From Desulfobacteraceae bacterium (lineage in GTDB: Bacteria; Desulfobacterota; Desulfobacteria; Desulfobacterales; Desulfosalsimonadaceae), in the NCBI GenBank assembly GCA_011390465.1, contig JAABSH010000012.1, positions 23,695 to 87,694 on the forward strand: DNA of 64,000 bases, in the 5' to 3' direction. Numbering within the stretch: position 1 is the stretch's first letter; every line of letters starts with the position of its first letter. Both the position numbers and the translations under genes were made by a program. Positions 9,894 through 19,673 of this stretch are shown here, piece by piece. Below the pieces are notes generated by a model that did no database searches, was not told the origin of the DNA, and saw only the letters and a program-made list of their open reading frames with translations.

Positions 9894-10160
9894 TTATTCT
9901 AATGTGGGTTGCTGATCCGTATTTCGTATTTCATCAAGGATTTTTTGGATTGCTGTTTTCCGGCGCTGCGGCCCCTTGATTTCACCCCATCCTTTCTGAA
10001 GCTGATACAGACCGTCATAAGCGGTATCGTGATGGGAGATGATCTGGTGAGGGATTTCCTGTTCCGTTAAAATGGAGGAGATGAGCTGCGCTTCAATGGC
10101 ATTGTCGATCACATCAATGGTGACAAAAGACGCGTTATGAGCATTGCTTGTTTTCTCCAT
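9894..10160 (-). CDS. Small protein with DUF2007-like signal-transducing domain
   Basis: VIDNAIEAQLISSILTEQEIPHQIISHHDTAYDGLYQLQKGWGEI. Confidence 0.45.
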   Translation of the reverse strand: MEKTSNAHNASFVTIDVIDNAIEAQLISSILTEQEIPHQIISHHDTAYDGLYQLQKGWGEIKGPQRRKTAIQKILDEIRNTDQQPTLE

Positions 10161-10508
10161 TTTATACCATCCAGCCGGTAGCAGGTTTTTATGTTTTTGG
10201 GTGTACGGCGCATGGTATTGCGCGCTCCGGTTTTCATTTTTTGCAGTTTACAGGTAAACTATAAATTTAATAAGAGAAAAGAGTCAAGGCAAAAGCAGTT
10301 GGACGGATTCTGAAACAAAGGTATTGTTTCCCCGGTCCAAGTCATATTAGACTGCCCTTGCTTTCCGGCGGTGGTTGAATATAGTGGCACCTGAATTTGC
10401 GCAATTATCCAGGTGGCAGCAACGCCGCAAACAAATTTCAGTTAATATGGTATGAAATTTGCTATATAGTAATTGCAATCAAACAACTCCTAAAAAAAAC
10501 AGACAAAA

Positions 10509-12026
10509 ATGGAAATTTTAGCTTCAACCGATTATCCCGCAGAACCCGTGGTGCTTGAAAAACTCTCTGCCAAGTTTATGAAGCAGTCCAGATTTGTGCC
10601 CCTGTCCATGGATGGCCGAACCCTGTGTATTGCCATGGTGGATCCGAATGATTTCTGGACCATTGATGCATTAAAGCAGGGGCTTGGGGTGGATGTGGAA
10701 GTTGCCGCCGGAAATGAAGCAGATGTGATCGAAGCAGTGGAACGGCTGTACGGCGCCGGCACCCAGTCCCTTGAAACCATCATAGAGGAAGCGGGCCGGG
10801 ATATTTTTGAGATTTCAGGCACCGGCAAGGAGGATGTGGCCCAGCTGCGGGATCTGGCGTCTGAAGCGCCCATCATCCGGCTGGTAAACCGGATTATTTT
10901 AAAAGCCATTGAGTTTCGGGCCAGTGACATCCATTTTGAGCCGTTTGAAGACCAGTTCAAGGTCCGGTTCCGGGTGGACGGGGTGCTTCATGAAATTGAA
11001 TCTCCACCCAAACGGCTCCAGGCCGCCATTATTTCCAGAATTAAAATCATGGCGGATCTGGACATTGCCGAACGCCGCCTGCCCCAGGACGGCCGCATCA
11101 AACTCAAAATTGCGTCCCGGGACGTTGATTTCCGGATTTCCACCATTCCCACCCTGTTTGGGGAAAGTCTGGTTATGCGCGTGCTGGACCGGGACATGCT
11201 GATTCTGGATCTTGAAAAGATCGGATTCCCGCGCCGTCTGCTGGAGCGGTATATGACCCTGATTCATCAGCCCTACGGCATGATTCTGGTGACCGGTCCC
11301 ACGGGCAGCGGCAAGACCTCCACCCTGTATACGTCTCTTGCCAAAATCAATGCGCCGGAAAATAAAATTATTACGCTGGAAGACCCGGTGGAATATTATC
11401 TTTCCGGGGTGAACCAGATTCAGGTGAACCGCAAAATCGGCATGACGTTTGCCAGCGGTTTGCGGGCCATTGTACGGCAGGACCCGGATATTATTCTGGT
11501 AGGGGAAATCCGGGACCGCGAAACCGCGGAAATCGCCATCCAGTCGGCCCTTACCGGGCATCTGCTCTTTTCCACCCTGCATACCAATGACGCGGTGGGC
11601 GCCATCAGCCGGCTTTTGGACATGGGAGTGGAAGGCTTTCTTTTGAGTTCCACCCTGCTGGGAGTTCTGGCCCAGCGGCTGGTGCGGGTGATCTGCGAGA
11701 ACTGCAAACAGCCGGTGGCGCCGGATGAAAAGCATCTGAGCGCAATGGGGCTTTCGGAAAAGGATATTGAAGGGGTCACTTTTTACAGCGGCAAAGGGTG
11801 CGAAAGCTGTCGCCACACCGGGTTTTCCGGCCGGACCGCGCTTTTTGAATATCTTGCCATTGACGCGGACATTCGCAATGAAATTTCCAAAAAATCCGAT
11901 TCGGAAACAATTAAAAAAATTGCCCTGGAAAAAGGGCTTAAAACCCTGCGCCAGAACGGGTGGGAAAAAATAAAAGACGGGGTGACCACCTTGTCCGAAG
12001 TTCTGCGGGTGACATTAGAGAAATAA
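10509..12026 (+). CDS. gspE: Type II secretion ATPase
   Basis: GPTGSGKTSTLYTSL Walker A, EDPVEYYLSGVNQIQVN, IRDRETAEIAIQSALTGHLLFSTLHTNDA; CxxC zinc motif region. Confidence 0.96.
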   Translation: MEILASTDYPAEPVVLEKLSAKFMKQSRFVPLSMDGRTLCIAMVDPNDFWTIDALKQGLGVDVEVAAGNEADVIEAVERLYGAGTQSLETIIEEAGRDIFEISGTGKEDVAQLRDLASEAPIIRLVNRIILKAIEFRASDIHFEPFEDQFKVRFRVDGVLHEIESPPKRLQAAIISRIKIMADLDIAERRLPQDGRIKLKIASRDVDFRISTIPTLFGESLVMRVLDRDMLILDLEKIGFPRRLLERYMTLIHQPYGMILVTGPTGSGKTSTLYTSLAKINAPENKIITLEDPVEYYLSGVNQIQVNRKIGMTFASGLRAIVRQDPDIILVGEIRDRETAEIAIQSALTGHLLFSTLHTNDAVGAISRLLDMGVEGFLLSSTLLGVLAQRLVRVICENCKQPVAPDEKHLSAMGLSEKDIEGVTFYSGKGCESCRHTGFSGRTALFEYLAIDADIRNEISKKSDSETIKKIALEKGLKTLRQNGWEKIKDGVTTLSEVLRVTLEK

Positions 12027-12027
12027 T

Positions 12028-13257
12028 ATGCCGGTATTTTCCTATAAAGCCAGTGACGCGTCTGGCAACGTGGTAACAGGGGCCCTTGAGGCGGCCGAAG
12101 AAAAGGATGCCGCAGTTAAACTCCAGGCCATGGATTACATTCCTATCCGGATTCAGGCTGATAGCGGCAGAAGCAGGGGGGTATCGCTGAACCGCTCGAT
12201 TGATATTTCCGCCCTGTTCCAGCGGGTGACAACAAAAGACGTGATGATGTTCACCCTGGATTTGCACGCGCTTCTGCATGCGGGCCTGCCTGTGGACAAG
12301 GCGCTGTCGCTTTTGATCAACGTGGCGGAAAAAGCAAAATTTAAAACGGTCATTGCCGGTATATTGAAAAATGTGCAGTCCGGGAATTCTCTTTCCGAGG
12401 CCCTGGCAAAATACCCGAAAATTTTTCCCACGCTTTATATTAATATGGTGAAAGCCGGGGAAACCGGCGGGGTGCTGCCCGCCGTGCTGGAGCGGCTGGG
12501 CAGTTTTCTGGAAAATTCACAGGACTTGAAAGATTATATCACGTCTGCCATGGTGTATCCCCTGTTTCTGGTGTTTGTGGGCGGGATTTCCATTGTGGTC
12601 ATGCTGGCTTTTGTGGTGCCCCGGTTTGCCATTATTTTTGAGGATATGGGGCAGGCAATGCCCGCGTCGACCCAGATGCTGCTGGGAATCAGCCACGGGA
12701 TCAGGAATTACTGGTGGCTGATTTTACTGGTAATCGGCGGCATCGTTTATATTGTGAAAAGATATGTGCGCACGCCGGATGGCCGGTTGCGGACGGATCG
12801 CGCCAAGGTTGCCGCGCCGGTGGTAGGGAATCTGGTAAAATCCGTGGAAGCGGCCCGTTTTACCCGGACCCTGGGCACGCTGATGAACAGCGGGGTGCCC
12901 ATTCTCCAGGCCCTGCGGCTGGTACAGGAAATTATAACCAACCACATGATCGCAAATGAATTGGAAAAGGTCTATCACCGGGTCAAGGAAGGGGACAATC
13001 TGTCCGGCCCCCTTGCGCAGGCGGATGTGTTCCCGCCCCTGGCCGTGCAGATGATTTCCGTGGGAGAGGAAACCGGCAAGCTGGACCAGATGCTCTTGCG
13101 GGTGGCGGAAAATTATGAAAAAACCGTGCGCAACATGATCAAGCGGTTTGTCAATCTCCTGGAGCCGGTAATGATTCTGGCCATGGGGCTGATGGTGGGC
13201 TTTATCGTGATTTCCATGCTCATGGCCGTGTTCAGCATGAACGAGGTTCCGTTTTGA
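12028..13257 (+). CDS. gspF: Type II secretion inner-membrane platform protein
   Basis: MPVFSYKASDASGNVVTGALEA... two T2SSF domains. Confidence 0.95.
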   Translation: MPVFSYKASDASGNVVTGALEAAEEKDAAVKLQAMDYIPIRIQADSGRSRGVSLNRSIDISALFQRVTTKDVMMFTLDLHALLHAGLPVDKALSLLINVAEKAKFKTVIAGILKNVQSGNSLSEALAKYPKIFPTLYINMVKAGETGGVLPAVLERLGSFLENSQDLKDYITSAMVYPLFLVFVGGISIVVMLAFVVPRFAIIFEDMGQAMPASTQMLLGISHGIRNYWWLILLVIGGIVYIVKRYVRTPDGRLRTDRAKVAAPVVGNLVKSVEAARFTRTLGTLMNSGVPILQALRLVQEIITNHMIANELEKVYHRVKEGDNLSGPLAQADVFPPLAVQMISVGEETGKLDQMLLRVAENYEKTVRNMIKRFVNLLEPVMILAMGLMVGFIVISMLMAVFSMNEVPF

Positions 13258-13378
13258 TGGCTGCGGAAAACAGCTGTGCTGGGCAATTCCAATCGAAATC
13301 AAAATCGTTATCGAAATCTGATTTTTTACGGTTTTGTATATTGAAACTATATATAAGGATAAAGGAGTATCAGGGATA

Positions 13379-13825
13379 ATGCATCGTCATCTCAGAGACA
13401 GAGACAGAGACAGAGACAGAGGGTTTACTTTAATTGAGTTGTTAATCGTAATGATTATTCTGGGGCTCCTGGCAGCCCTGGTGGGACCGCGGATGTTCGG
13501 CAAGGTGGGAAAATCCCAGCAGAAAGCGGCCAAATCCCAGATATCGCTTTTTGAAACCGCCATTGATACTTACCGGCTGGATGTGGGACGCTTCCCAACG
13601 GCCCAGCAAGGACTGTCCGCGCTCCGGGAAAAGCCTGATGACGCGGATAACTGGGACGGGCCGTACTTGTCCAAGGAATTGCCCTTGGATCCCTGGGGAG
13701 AGCCTTATGTATATAAATATCCGTCCGAGCACAGCGATTATGAAATCATTTCCTATGGCGCGGACAAACAGCCCGGCGGGGACGGGGATGATGCGGATAT
13801 ATACAGCTGGAAAAGCCTTGAGTGA
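13379..13825 (+). CDS. gspG: Type II secretion major pseudopilin
   Basis: MHRHLRDRDRDRDRG|FTLIELLIVMIILGLLAALVGPRMFGKVGKSQQKAAKSQI; ORF track starts upstream at 13334. Confidence 0.95.
   Translation: MHRHLRDRDRDRDRGFTLIELLIVMIILGLLAALVGPRMFGKVGKSQQKAAKSQISLFETAIDTYRLDVGRFPTAQQGLSALREKPDDADNWDGPYLSKELPLDPWGEPYVYKYPSEHSDYEIISYGADKQPGGDGDDADIYSWKSLE
13394..13420 (+). repeat. (AGAGAC)4-AGA microsatellite inside gspG leader
   Basis: cagagacagagacagagacagagacaga in frame, encoding RDRDRDRDR. Confidence 0.95.
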
Positions 13826-14328
13826 TGAAAAACGGGTTTACCCTGATTGAACTGCTGGTGGTGCTGGTGATTATATCGCTGGTGTCGGCTTTTGTGGCAC
13901 CGCGGTTTATTTCGCCCATGGGTAATCTGCAGCTGAAAACCGCGTCCAAAAAAATTGCCGGTGCCATGCGGTACAGCCGGAGTCTGGCGGTGGCTGAAAA
14001 ACAGGCCCGCGTATGTGTGTTTGATTTTGACATTCAGCAATTGTCCATATTTGCGGGCATCATGCCGGACAACGGAGATGCGGCGGCAGAAGGTTCAGGC
14101 ACACCTCCGGAAATCCGATATGATCTGCCGGAAAAGGTTTTTTTAAAAAAAGCCATGACCGGAGATGCAGTGTTTGAAAACGGAAAATTCCGGGTGATTT
14201 TTTTTGCCAATGGCAGCGCCAGCGGCGGTGAGATTGTGCTTACCAATGACCGGGACCGGTCCGCGACGATTCGCATTGATTTTATCACCGGCATGGTGTC
14301 TCTGCCGGCAGCGGAAGCGGCCGGGTGA
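13822..14328 (+). CDS. gspH: Type II secretion minor pseudopilin GspH
   Basis: MMKNGFTLIELLVVLVIISLVSAFVAPRF prepilin N-terminus; operon position. Confidence 0.85.
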   Translation: MMKNGFTLIELLVVLVIISLVSAFVAPRFISPMGNLQLKTASKKIAGAMRYSRSLAVAEKQARVCVFDFDIQQLSIFAGIMPDNGDAAAEGSGTPPEIRYDLPEKVFLKKAMTGDAVFENGKFRVIFFANGSASGGEIVLTNDRDRSATIRIDFITGMVSLPAAEAAG

Positions 14329-14536
14329 AAAGCGCGGGATCAGGATAAAGGTATTACCAAGGGAGACTGAATTTTTTAATGCACGGTTTTTGATTCTCTG
14401 ATCATAGACTGCAGGCTGAAGGAATTTAGGCTGAAGAACCAAAGGATTTGATTCTTTTTTATTCCTTCCCTTGAGTCTTTAGCCTATTGATAAATATTTG
14501 TATTTTAAAATTTTCCCGGCCTCCAACACAAATTTT

Positions 14537-14593
14537 CCCGCAGAGACGCAGAGTCGCTGAGATTTTACTCTGCGAGCTCTGCGTCTCTGCGGG
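14537..14593. repeat. Perfect 17-bp inverted repeat cccgcagagacgcagag / ctctgcgtctctgcggg
   Basis: Read directly; arms 14537-14553 and 14577-14593. Confidence 0.9.
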
Positions 14594-14665
14594 GAATAAT
14601 GGTTTTTGAACCGAATTGAGTTAAAAGCGTTCCATTGCGGTCATTTTAGGTAAGTAGCAGTTTTT

Positions 14666-15139
14666 ATGAGATTTTTTTTATTTCAGCCGAAAAATTTAAT
14701 TTCCCCGGAAAAAGGGTTTACCCTCATCGAAACCCTGGTCGCCATTATGATTCTGAGCATTTCCCTGGTGGTGATCATGCAGCTTTTTTCCGGTGGGCTC
14801 AAGGCCGGCAAGATCTCAGATGATTATTTACATGGCATATTTCATGCAAGAGAGAAGATGGAAGAATTGCTGATATCCGATGATCTGCTTCCCGGCAATT
14901 ACAGCGGCACATTTGAAGACGGCTATCAGTGGGCGGCAGCGGTTGATATTGTTGAAAATCCGGTGGAAACCGAAGAACAGGCGGAAATTTCAGAAAAAAT
15001 GCCGGTGGTGCTTCTGCAGATTGATTTGGCGATCACCTGGACGACCGGCCTCCGGGAAAAGCATTACCGGCTTTCCACCACACAGCTCATTGACAAAAAA
15101 TTGGTTTCAGAAGATCCCCAGGACAACAGAAATTCATGA
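14666..15139 (+). CDS. gspI: Type II secretion minor pseudopilin GspI
   Basis: EKGFTLIETLVAIMILSISLVVIMQLFSGGL; operon position. Confidence 0.85.
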   Translation: MRFFLFQPKNLISPEKGFTLIETLVAIMILSISLVVIMQLFSGGLKAGKISDDYLHGIFHAREKMEELLISDDLLPGNYSGTFEDGYQWAAAVDIVENPVETEEQAEISEKMPVVLLQIDLAITWTTGLREKHYRLSTTQLIDKKLVSEDPQDNRNS

Positions 15140-15795
15140 GACCGGCCCGGAACAGCAGGGGATTTACCCTGATTGAGCTGTTGATCTCCATGACCATTAC
15201 GGGAATGATTCTGGTGGTCATCATGGGGGCTTTTCGTATTGGCATCCGGGCATGGGAAAAAGGAGAACAGGACATTGAACAGTCCCAGCGTCAGCAGATC
15301 GTGCTTTCCCTGCTGAAACGCCAGCTGGCATCGGCCTGCCTGCATCCTGTTCCCATAGAAGACGACGATCCGTTTGTTTTTTCCGGGGACGGTCAAACTG
15401 TGGATTTTATTTCCAGCATGCCGGTGGTGCCGGGGCCGGATACCGGCCGGGTGCGGGCCACCTACCGGGTGCGCCGGGAGCGGAGTCCGGAGCGTGGTAG
15501 CGATGTATATGTCCTGGAAATCGCGGAACGGGGATTTCTCTCCGGCGGCCTTGGTCAGCCAATCGACGAATTGGATGAGGACCGGATTTACACGCTGATA
15601 CCCCATGCGCACGCGGTAAAATTTGAGTTTTTGACGCCGGCTTCAGAAGAATCGCCCGGCGAGTGGCAGCCGGAATGGGAAAACAATCCGGCCACGGGGC
15701 TGCCGGCAGCCGTAAAGTGTGTTCTTCAGATGGATGAAAGCGCTGCACCGGTTACCATGATTGCGCGGATTTTTTCCCGGGAGGATGTATTATAG
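15136..15795 (+). CDS. gspJ: Type II secretion minor pseudopilin GspJ
   Basis: RNSRGFTLIELLISMTITGMILVVIMGAFRIGIRAWEKGE. Confidence 0.88.
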   Translation: MRPARNSRGFTLIELLISMTITGMILVVIMGAFRIGIRAWEKGEQDIEQSQRQQIVLSLLKRQLASACLHPVPIEDDDPFVFSGDGQTVDFISSMPVVPGPDTGRVRATYRVRRERSPERGSDVYVLEIAERGFLSGGLGQPIDELDEDRIYTLIPHAHAVKFEFLTPASEESPGEWQPEWENNPATGLPAAVKCVLQMDESAAPVTMIARIFSREDVL

Positions 15796-15798
15796 CTG

Positions 15799-16872
15799 AT
15801 GATGTTGTGCGGCAACAAAAAAGGCGTGGTCCTGCTGATGGTGCTGTGGGTATTGATGCTGCTGACGGTGATTGTCGGTGAATTCTGTTACGCCATGCGG
15901 ACCCGGGTGAATATTACCCGGAATTTCAAGGAATCCACGGAAGCTTATTACATTGCCGTGGCCGGTCTGAACAAGGCCATTGAGCAGATGATCCGGCAGG
16001 AGATCGTTCCGCCCAAACGGGTTTCGGTCGACCCCAAAACCGGTGAACCGCTTGAGGGAGTGGAAGAAACGCCGGTCTGGCGCACCGGCACGGACCTGCC
16101 GCCCATGGATTTCGGCGGCGGCACCTTTAGGGTCCGTATGCGCAATGAAAGCGGCCGGGTGAATATCAATCAGGCCAATGACGTCATGCTGAAAACCCTT
16201 TTGGAAGGATTTGATCTGGACCCGTCAGAAAAGAGCGTGATCGTGGATTCGATCCAGGACTGGCGGGATACGGACCGGAATCACCGGTTAAACGGGGCGG
16301 AAGATGATTATTATCAGTCTCTTGACACTCCCTATGCGTGCAAGGACGCTCCCTTTGACACCCCGGAGGAACTGTTTTTTGTCCGGGGGATAACCCGTGA
16401 AATCTACAACCGCTTGAAAGACCGGGTGACGGTGTTCCCCAAAGAATCAACATTGGCGGAAAAAACCCTGGGTAGCCGGTCCCGGCAAAAGAATAAGAAA
16501 AAAGGGTTTAATTTTGATCAGTTGAATGTAAATTCGCTGTCTGCTGCCATGTGGGCGGCGCTTCCCGGGATGACCGAAGATCTGGCCGCAGATATTATGG
16601 CGTTTCGGGCGGAGCAGGATTTTCAATCTTTGACTGAAGTCCAGGATATTATCGGCATGGAAGTTTTCCGGGGGTTTGCCCGGCATCTGACCCTGGAAAC
16701 CATTCCCTATTACACCATCAGTGTGGCAGGGAATGTTGCCGGCACCCTGACCATGGACGGGGTCACTGCGGTGGTCCGGTTGGATCGGCAGCATCAGGAA
16801 AATTTTCAGATTGTGGAGTGGATTGACGCAGCGGAACACCGGCCGGGGCAAATTCATGGGCCGGCGTTATGA
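15799..16872 (+). CDS. gspK: Type II secretion minor pseudopilin GspK
   Basis: NKKGVVLLMVLWVLMLLTVIVGEFCYAMRTRVNITRNF...; NINQAN helix-hairpin-helix-like segment. Confidence 0.88.
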   Translation: MMLCGNKKGVVLLMVLWVLMLLTVIVGEFCYAMRTRVNITRNFKESTEAYYIAVAGLNKAIEQMIRQEIVPPKRVSVDPKTGEPLEGVEETPVWRTGTDLPPMDFGGGTFRVRMRNESGRVNINQANDVMLKTLLEGFDLDPSEKSVIVDSIQDWRDTDRNHRLNGAEDDYYQSLDTPYACKDAPFDTPEELFFVRGITREIYNRLKDRVTVFPKESTLAEKTLGSRSRQKNKKKGFNFDQLNVNSLSAAMWAALPGMTEDLAADIMAFRAEQDFQSLTEVQDIIGMEVFRGFARHLTLETIPYYTISVAGNVAGTLTMDGVTAVVRLDRQHQENFQIVEWIDAAEHRPGQIHGPAL

Positions 16873-16938
16873 TTTTATGCCGGTTTGCGGATTTCAGTGC
16901 ATTATTAAACACAGCCAGCGGTTGAGAGGATAAAACTT

Positions 16939-18333
16939 TTGCTTTTTAATTCAAGCATCGGCATCGATATAAATGACCATCAGGTGAGCATTGTTTACCT
17001 GAAGGGGTCTTTTAAGGGCATGCATCTGGCGGCAGAGACGGATTTTCATCCGGCGCGCGGCATGTCACAACCTGATACGTCCAAAAAGGATATTCAGAAA
17101 GAAACCATAGATTTTATAAATAATTTTGTCAAAACCGAAAAAATAGCCGCCGCAGATATGTTTATGGGGATTTCCGGAGATCAGGTGATGCTGCGGGAAA
17201 TTGAATTTCCCCTGGCAGTCCGGGAAAATCTCAGGACGACCCTGAGTTATGAAATCGAAAAGTATTTTCCCCTGCCGGCGGATGATGTTTATTTTGATTT
17301 TCATATCATTTCAGACGACAAGGAAACTGAAAAACTCCGGCTGCTGCTTGCAGCGGTAAAAAAAGATGTTTTTGCGCCTTATCTGGAAATTGCGGAACAG
17401 ATTGAAAACGGGATTTCCGGAATCAGCATCATGCCGGCGGCCCTGGTTAATTATTTTTTAAATGGCTGGCCAAAGCTTGAAAAACCGGTGTTGCTGTTTT
17501 ACTGGACAGGGTCGCGCTGTGAAATCGCGGTCGTCAAAAACAAGGCCCTGATTTACGGGAAATCAATGTCTGTGGCCGATATTCCCGTTGCGCCAGGTGA
17601 ATGGACCAAACAACAGGCCTTGAGCCTTCAGGAAATTTTCTGCGCAGATGAAACTGCCGGCATTGCGGTGTACGGTCTTCCCGCATCGGAACGGCCTGTT
17701 GAAGCTCTGCTGCCGGAATTAGAAATGATGTCTCCGGACCCGGCGACGCTTCAGAACGACCAGTTTATTCCTGCCTACGGGCTGGCCCTGAACGGCATCG
17801 GCGATGTTCCGGTGGAAATTAACCTGCTGCCGCCGGTGCTGCGCAAAAAACCGGATAAAACCGGTTTTTACACGATGATGGGGCTGATGGTTTTGGTGGT
17901 GCTGGTCTGCGGCATCTGGGCGGGCAGCCATATCGTGCGGCAACGGCAGGCACTGGCGCTGCTGGATGCGGACCTGGCCCGGTTGCGGTCCAGTGCGTCG
18001 GAAATCCAGCAGATTCAGACTGAAACCCTTGAAATGCAAAAAAATCTTGATTATATCCGTTCCCTGCGGCCGGGTAACGCTTTTGCCGTGGAACTTCTTA
18101 ACGAGGTCAGTTCGATTCTGCCGCTGGATGCATGGCTTACGGATTTTAAACTATCCGGCAACAAGATCAGCATTTATGGGGTGGCGGCGTCGGCCACGGA
18201 ACTTATCGCACTGCTGGAGGCATCGCCTTATCTTGCCAGGGCTGAATTTATTTCCACTATCCGCAAAGACCGGGACGGCCGGGAAGTGTTTCGCATCGGA
18301 TGTGTCGTACAGAATGGAGGGCATAAAAAATGA
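16939..18333 (+). CDS. gspL: Type II secretion protein GspL (actin-like/PilM-like), TTG start
   Basis: SSIGIDINDHQVSIVYLKGSFKG...; single TM and PilN-like C-terminus; operon position. Confidence 0.8.
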   Translation: MLFNSSIGIDINDHQVSIVYLKGSFKGMHLAAETDFHPARGMSQPDTSKKDIQKETIDFINNFVKTEKIAAADMFMGISGDQVMLREIEFPLAVRENLRTTLSYEIEKYFPLPADDVYFDFHIISDDKETEKLRLLLAAVKKDVFAPYLEIAEQIENGISGISIMPAALVNYFLNGWPKLEKPVLLFYWTGSRCEIAVVKNKALIYGKSMSVADIPVAPGEWTKQQALSLQEIFCADETAGIAVYGLPASERPVEALLPELEMMSPDPATLQNDQFIPAYGLALNGIGDVPVEINLLPPVLRKKPDKTGFYTMMGLMVLVVLVCGIWAGSHIVRQRQALALLDADLARLRSSASEIQQIQTETLEMQKNLDYIRSLRPGNAFAVELLNEVSSILPLDAWLTDFKLSGNKISIYGVAASATELIALLEASPYLARAEFISTIRKDRDGREVFRIGCVVQNGGHKK

Positions 18334-18911
18334 TGTTTGACAATGTGGAAATGACCCGGGAACGAAAATTTATTCTGATTGCAGGGGCGGTTTTGCTGGT
18401 ACTGGGCGTGATTTACCGGTTCTGGCCGGCCATTGCATCTACGGTGTCGGTTGCCGATGAAATTGCCCTGAAAACGGAACATGTGGAAAAGTACCAACGG
18501 ATTGCGGCGCGCAAGGATCAGGTGGTAAAAGAAAACGCGGCTGTCCGTAAACAGTTCCGGCAAATGGAAAATCGCCTGCTCTCCGGATCCACCCCGAGTC
18601 TGGCTGCCGTGGAAATTCAGAACACCCTGAATACCATTGCTGAAAATGTTAACGTAAAGTTTTCCACCATGCGGGTGATGAAGCCGCCGGAAGATGAAAT
18701 CGCCGATTATATGCGGGTGCCGGTGCAGTTTTCCGTGGATCTGGATATTGTTCAGTTTAAGGATATGATTTACCAGATTGAAACCAGTTCCCGGCTGCTG
18801 CTGGTGGTGAGTGAGCTGGATATCCGCCAGCTGCGGTCCCGGGACGGATATCGCATCCGGTCTGTGGTCACGGTGGAGGGGGTAATGAAAGCCCCGGCGG
18901 TTGCCGGATAA
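18330..18911 (+). CDS. gspM: Type II secretion protein GspM (PilO-like)
   Basis: N-terminal TM, coiled coil, ferredoxin-like C-terminus; overlaps gspL stop by 4 nt. Confidence 0.7.
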   Translation: MMFDNVEMTRERKFILIAGAVLLVLGVIYRFWPAIASTVSVADEIALKTEHVEKYQRIAARKDQVVKENAAVRKQFRQMENRLLSGSTPSLAAVEIQNTLNTIAENVNVKFSTMRVMKPPEDEIADYMRVPVQFSVDLDIVQFKDMIYQIETSSRLLLVVSELDIRQLRSRDGYRIRSVVTVEGVMKAPAVAG

Positions 18912-18938
18912 AGCGCTGCGGCGGGGAAAGGACAAAAA

Positions 18939-19673
18939 ATGTTTTTAAATTCAAAAATCTGGCTGGTCAACGGGCTGCTGCTTCTTGCCCTGGGGATTGG
19001 CTGTGTAAAGATATGGGACGTGTGGCAGACACCATCAACGGTTTTGGCCGGCAGTAGTCCGGCCGCCAATGAAAAAACCGGCCGGGCGGTAAAATCAACG
19101 CCGGAGAAGCGTCTGGCCATTGACGCCCGTTACGCGGAGATTGTGGACCAGAATCTCTTTTCACCGGATCGTGCCCCGGCGCCGCCGCCACCGCCGGAAT
19201 CGGTGGAAGCGACACCGGAGCCTGAAGAAGTTAAAGCGGAAGTTCGGATTTCCGGTGAAAAAGTAGAACTCTATGGGGTTGTTATGCTGGATGAGTATAA
19301 AAAAGCCCTGACCAATGACCCGGCCGACCGGACGGTCCAGACCCGTTGGGTCAGTGAAGGCGATAAAATCGGAAATCTGGTGGTCCGGGAAATCTCCCAG
19401 GATACTGTTTTGCTCTCAGATGCGGAAAAGACCTACCGGGTGTTGTTGTATGATCCGAAAAAAATTGCAAAGTCCGGTTCGAAAACACCACACAGATCTC
19501 CGGAAAGCGGCAGTCCGCAAATTGTCAGTGCAGGAAGCGCTCCCCGGCAGGCCACATCCGGATCGCCAGCTGCAAAGACAGATAATGTTTCAAAACCAGC
19601 GGCATCAAATGATCAGGATGAATACGAAACGATTGTAACCCCGTTCGGTACAATTAAAAGAAAGAAGAGATGA
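18939..19673 (+). CDS. GspC/GspN-like T2SS periplasmic-linker protein without recognisable PDZ domain
   Basis: Single TM, DQNLFSPDRAPAP proline-rich linker, HR-like beta domain (LYGVVMLDEYKKALT...WVSEGDKIGNLVVREISQDTVLLS). Confidence 0.65.
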   Translation: MFLNSKIWLVNGLLLLALGIGCVKIWDVWQTPSTVLAGSSPAANEKTGRAVKSTPEKRLAIDARYAEIVDQNLFSPDRAPAPPPPPESVEATPEPEEVKAEVRISGEKVELYGVVMLDEYKKALTNDPADRTVQTRWVSEGDKIGNLVVREISQDTVLLSDAEKTYRVLLYDPKKIAKSGSKTPHRSPESGSPQIVSAGSAPRQATSGSPAAKTDNVSKPAASNDQDEYETIVTPFGTIKRKKR

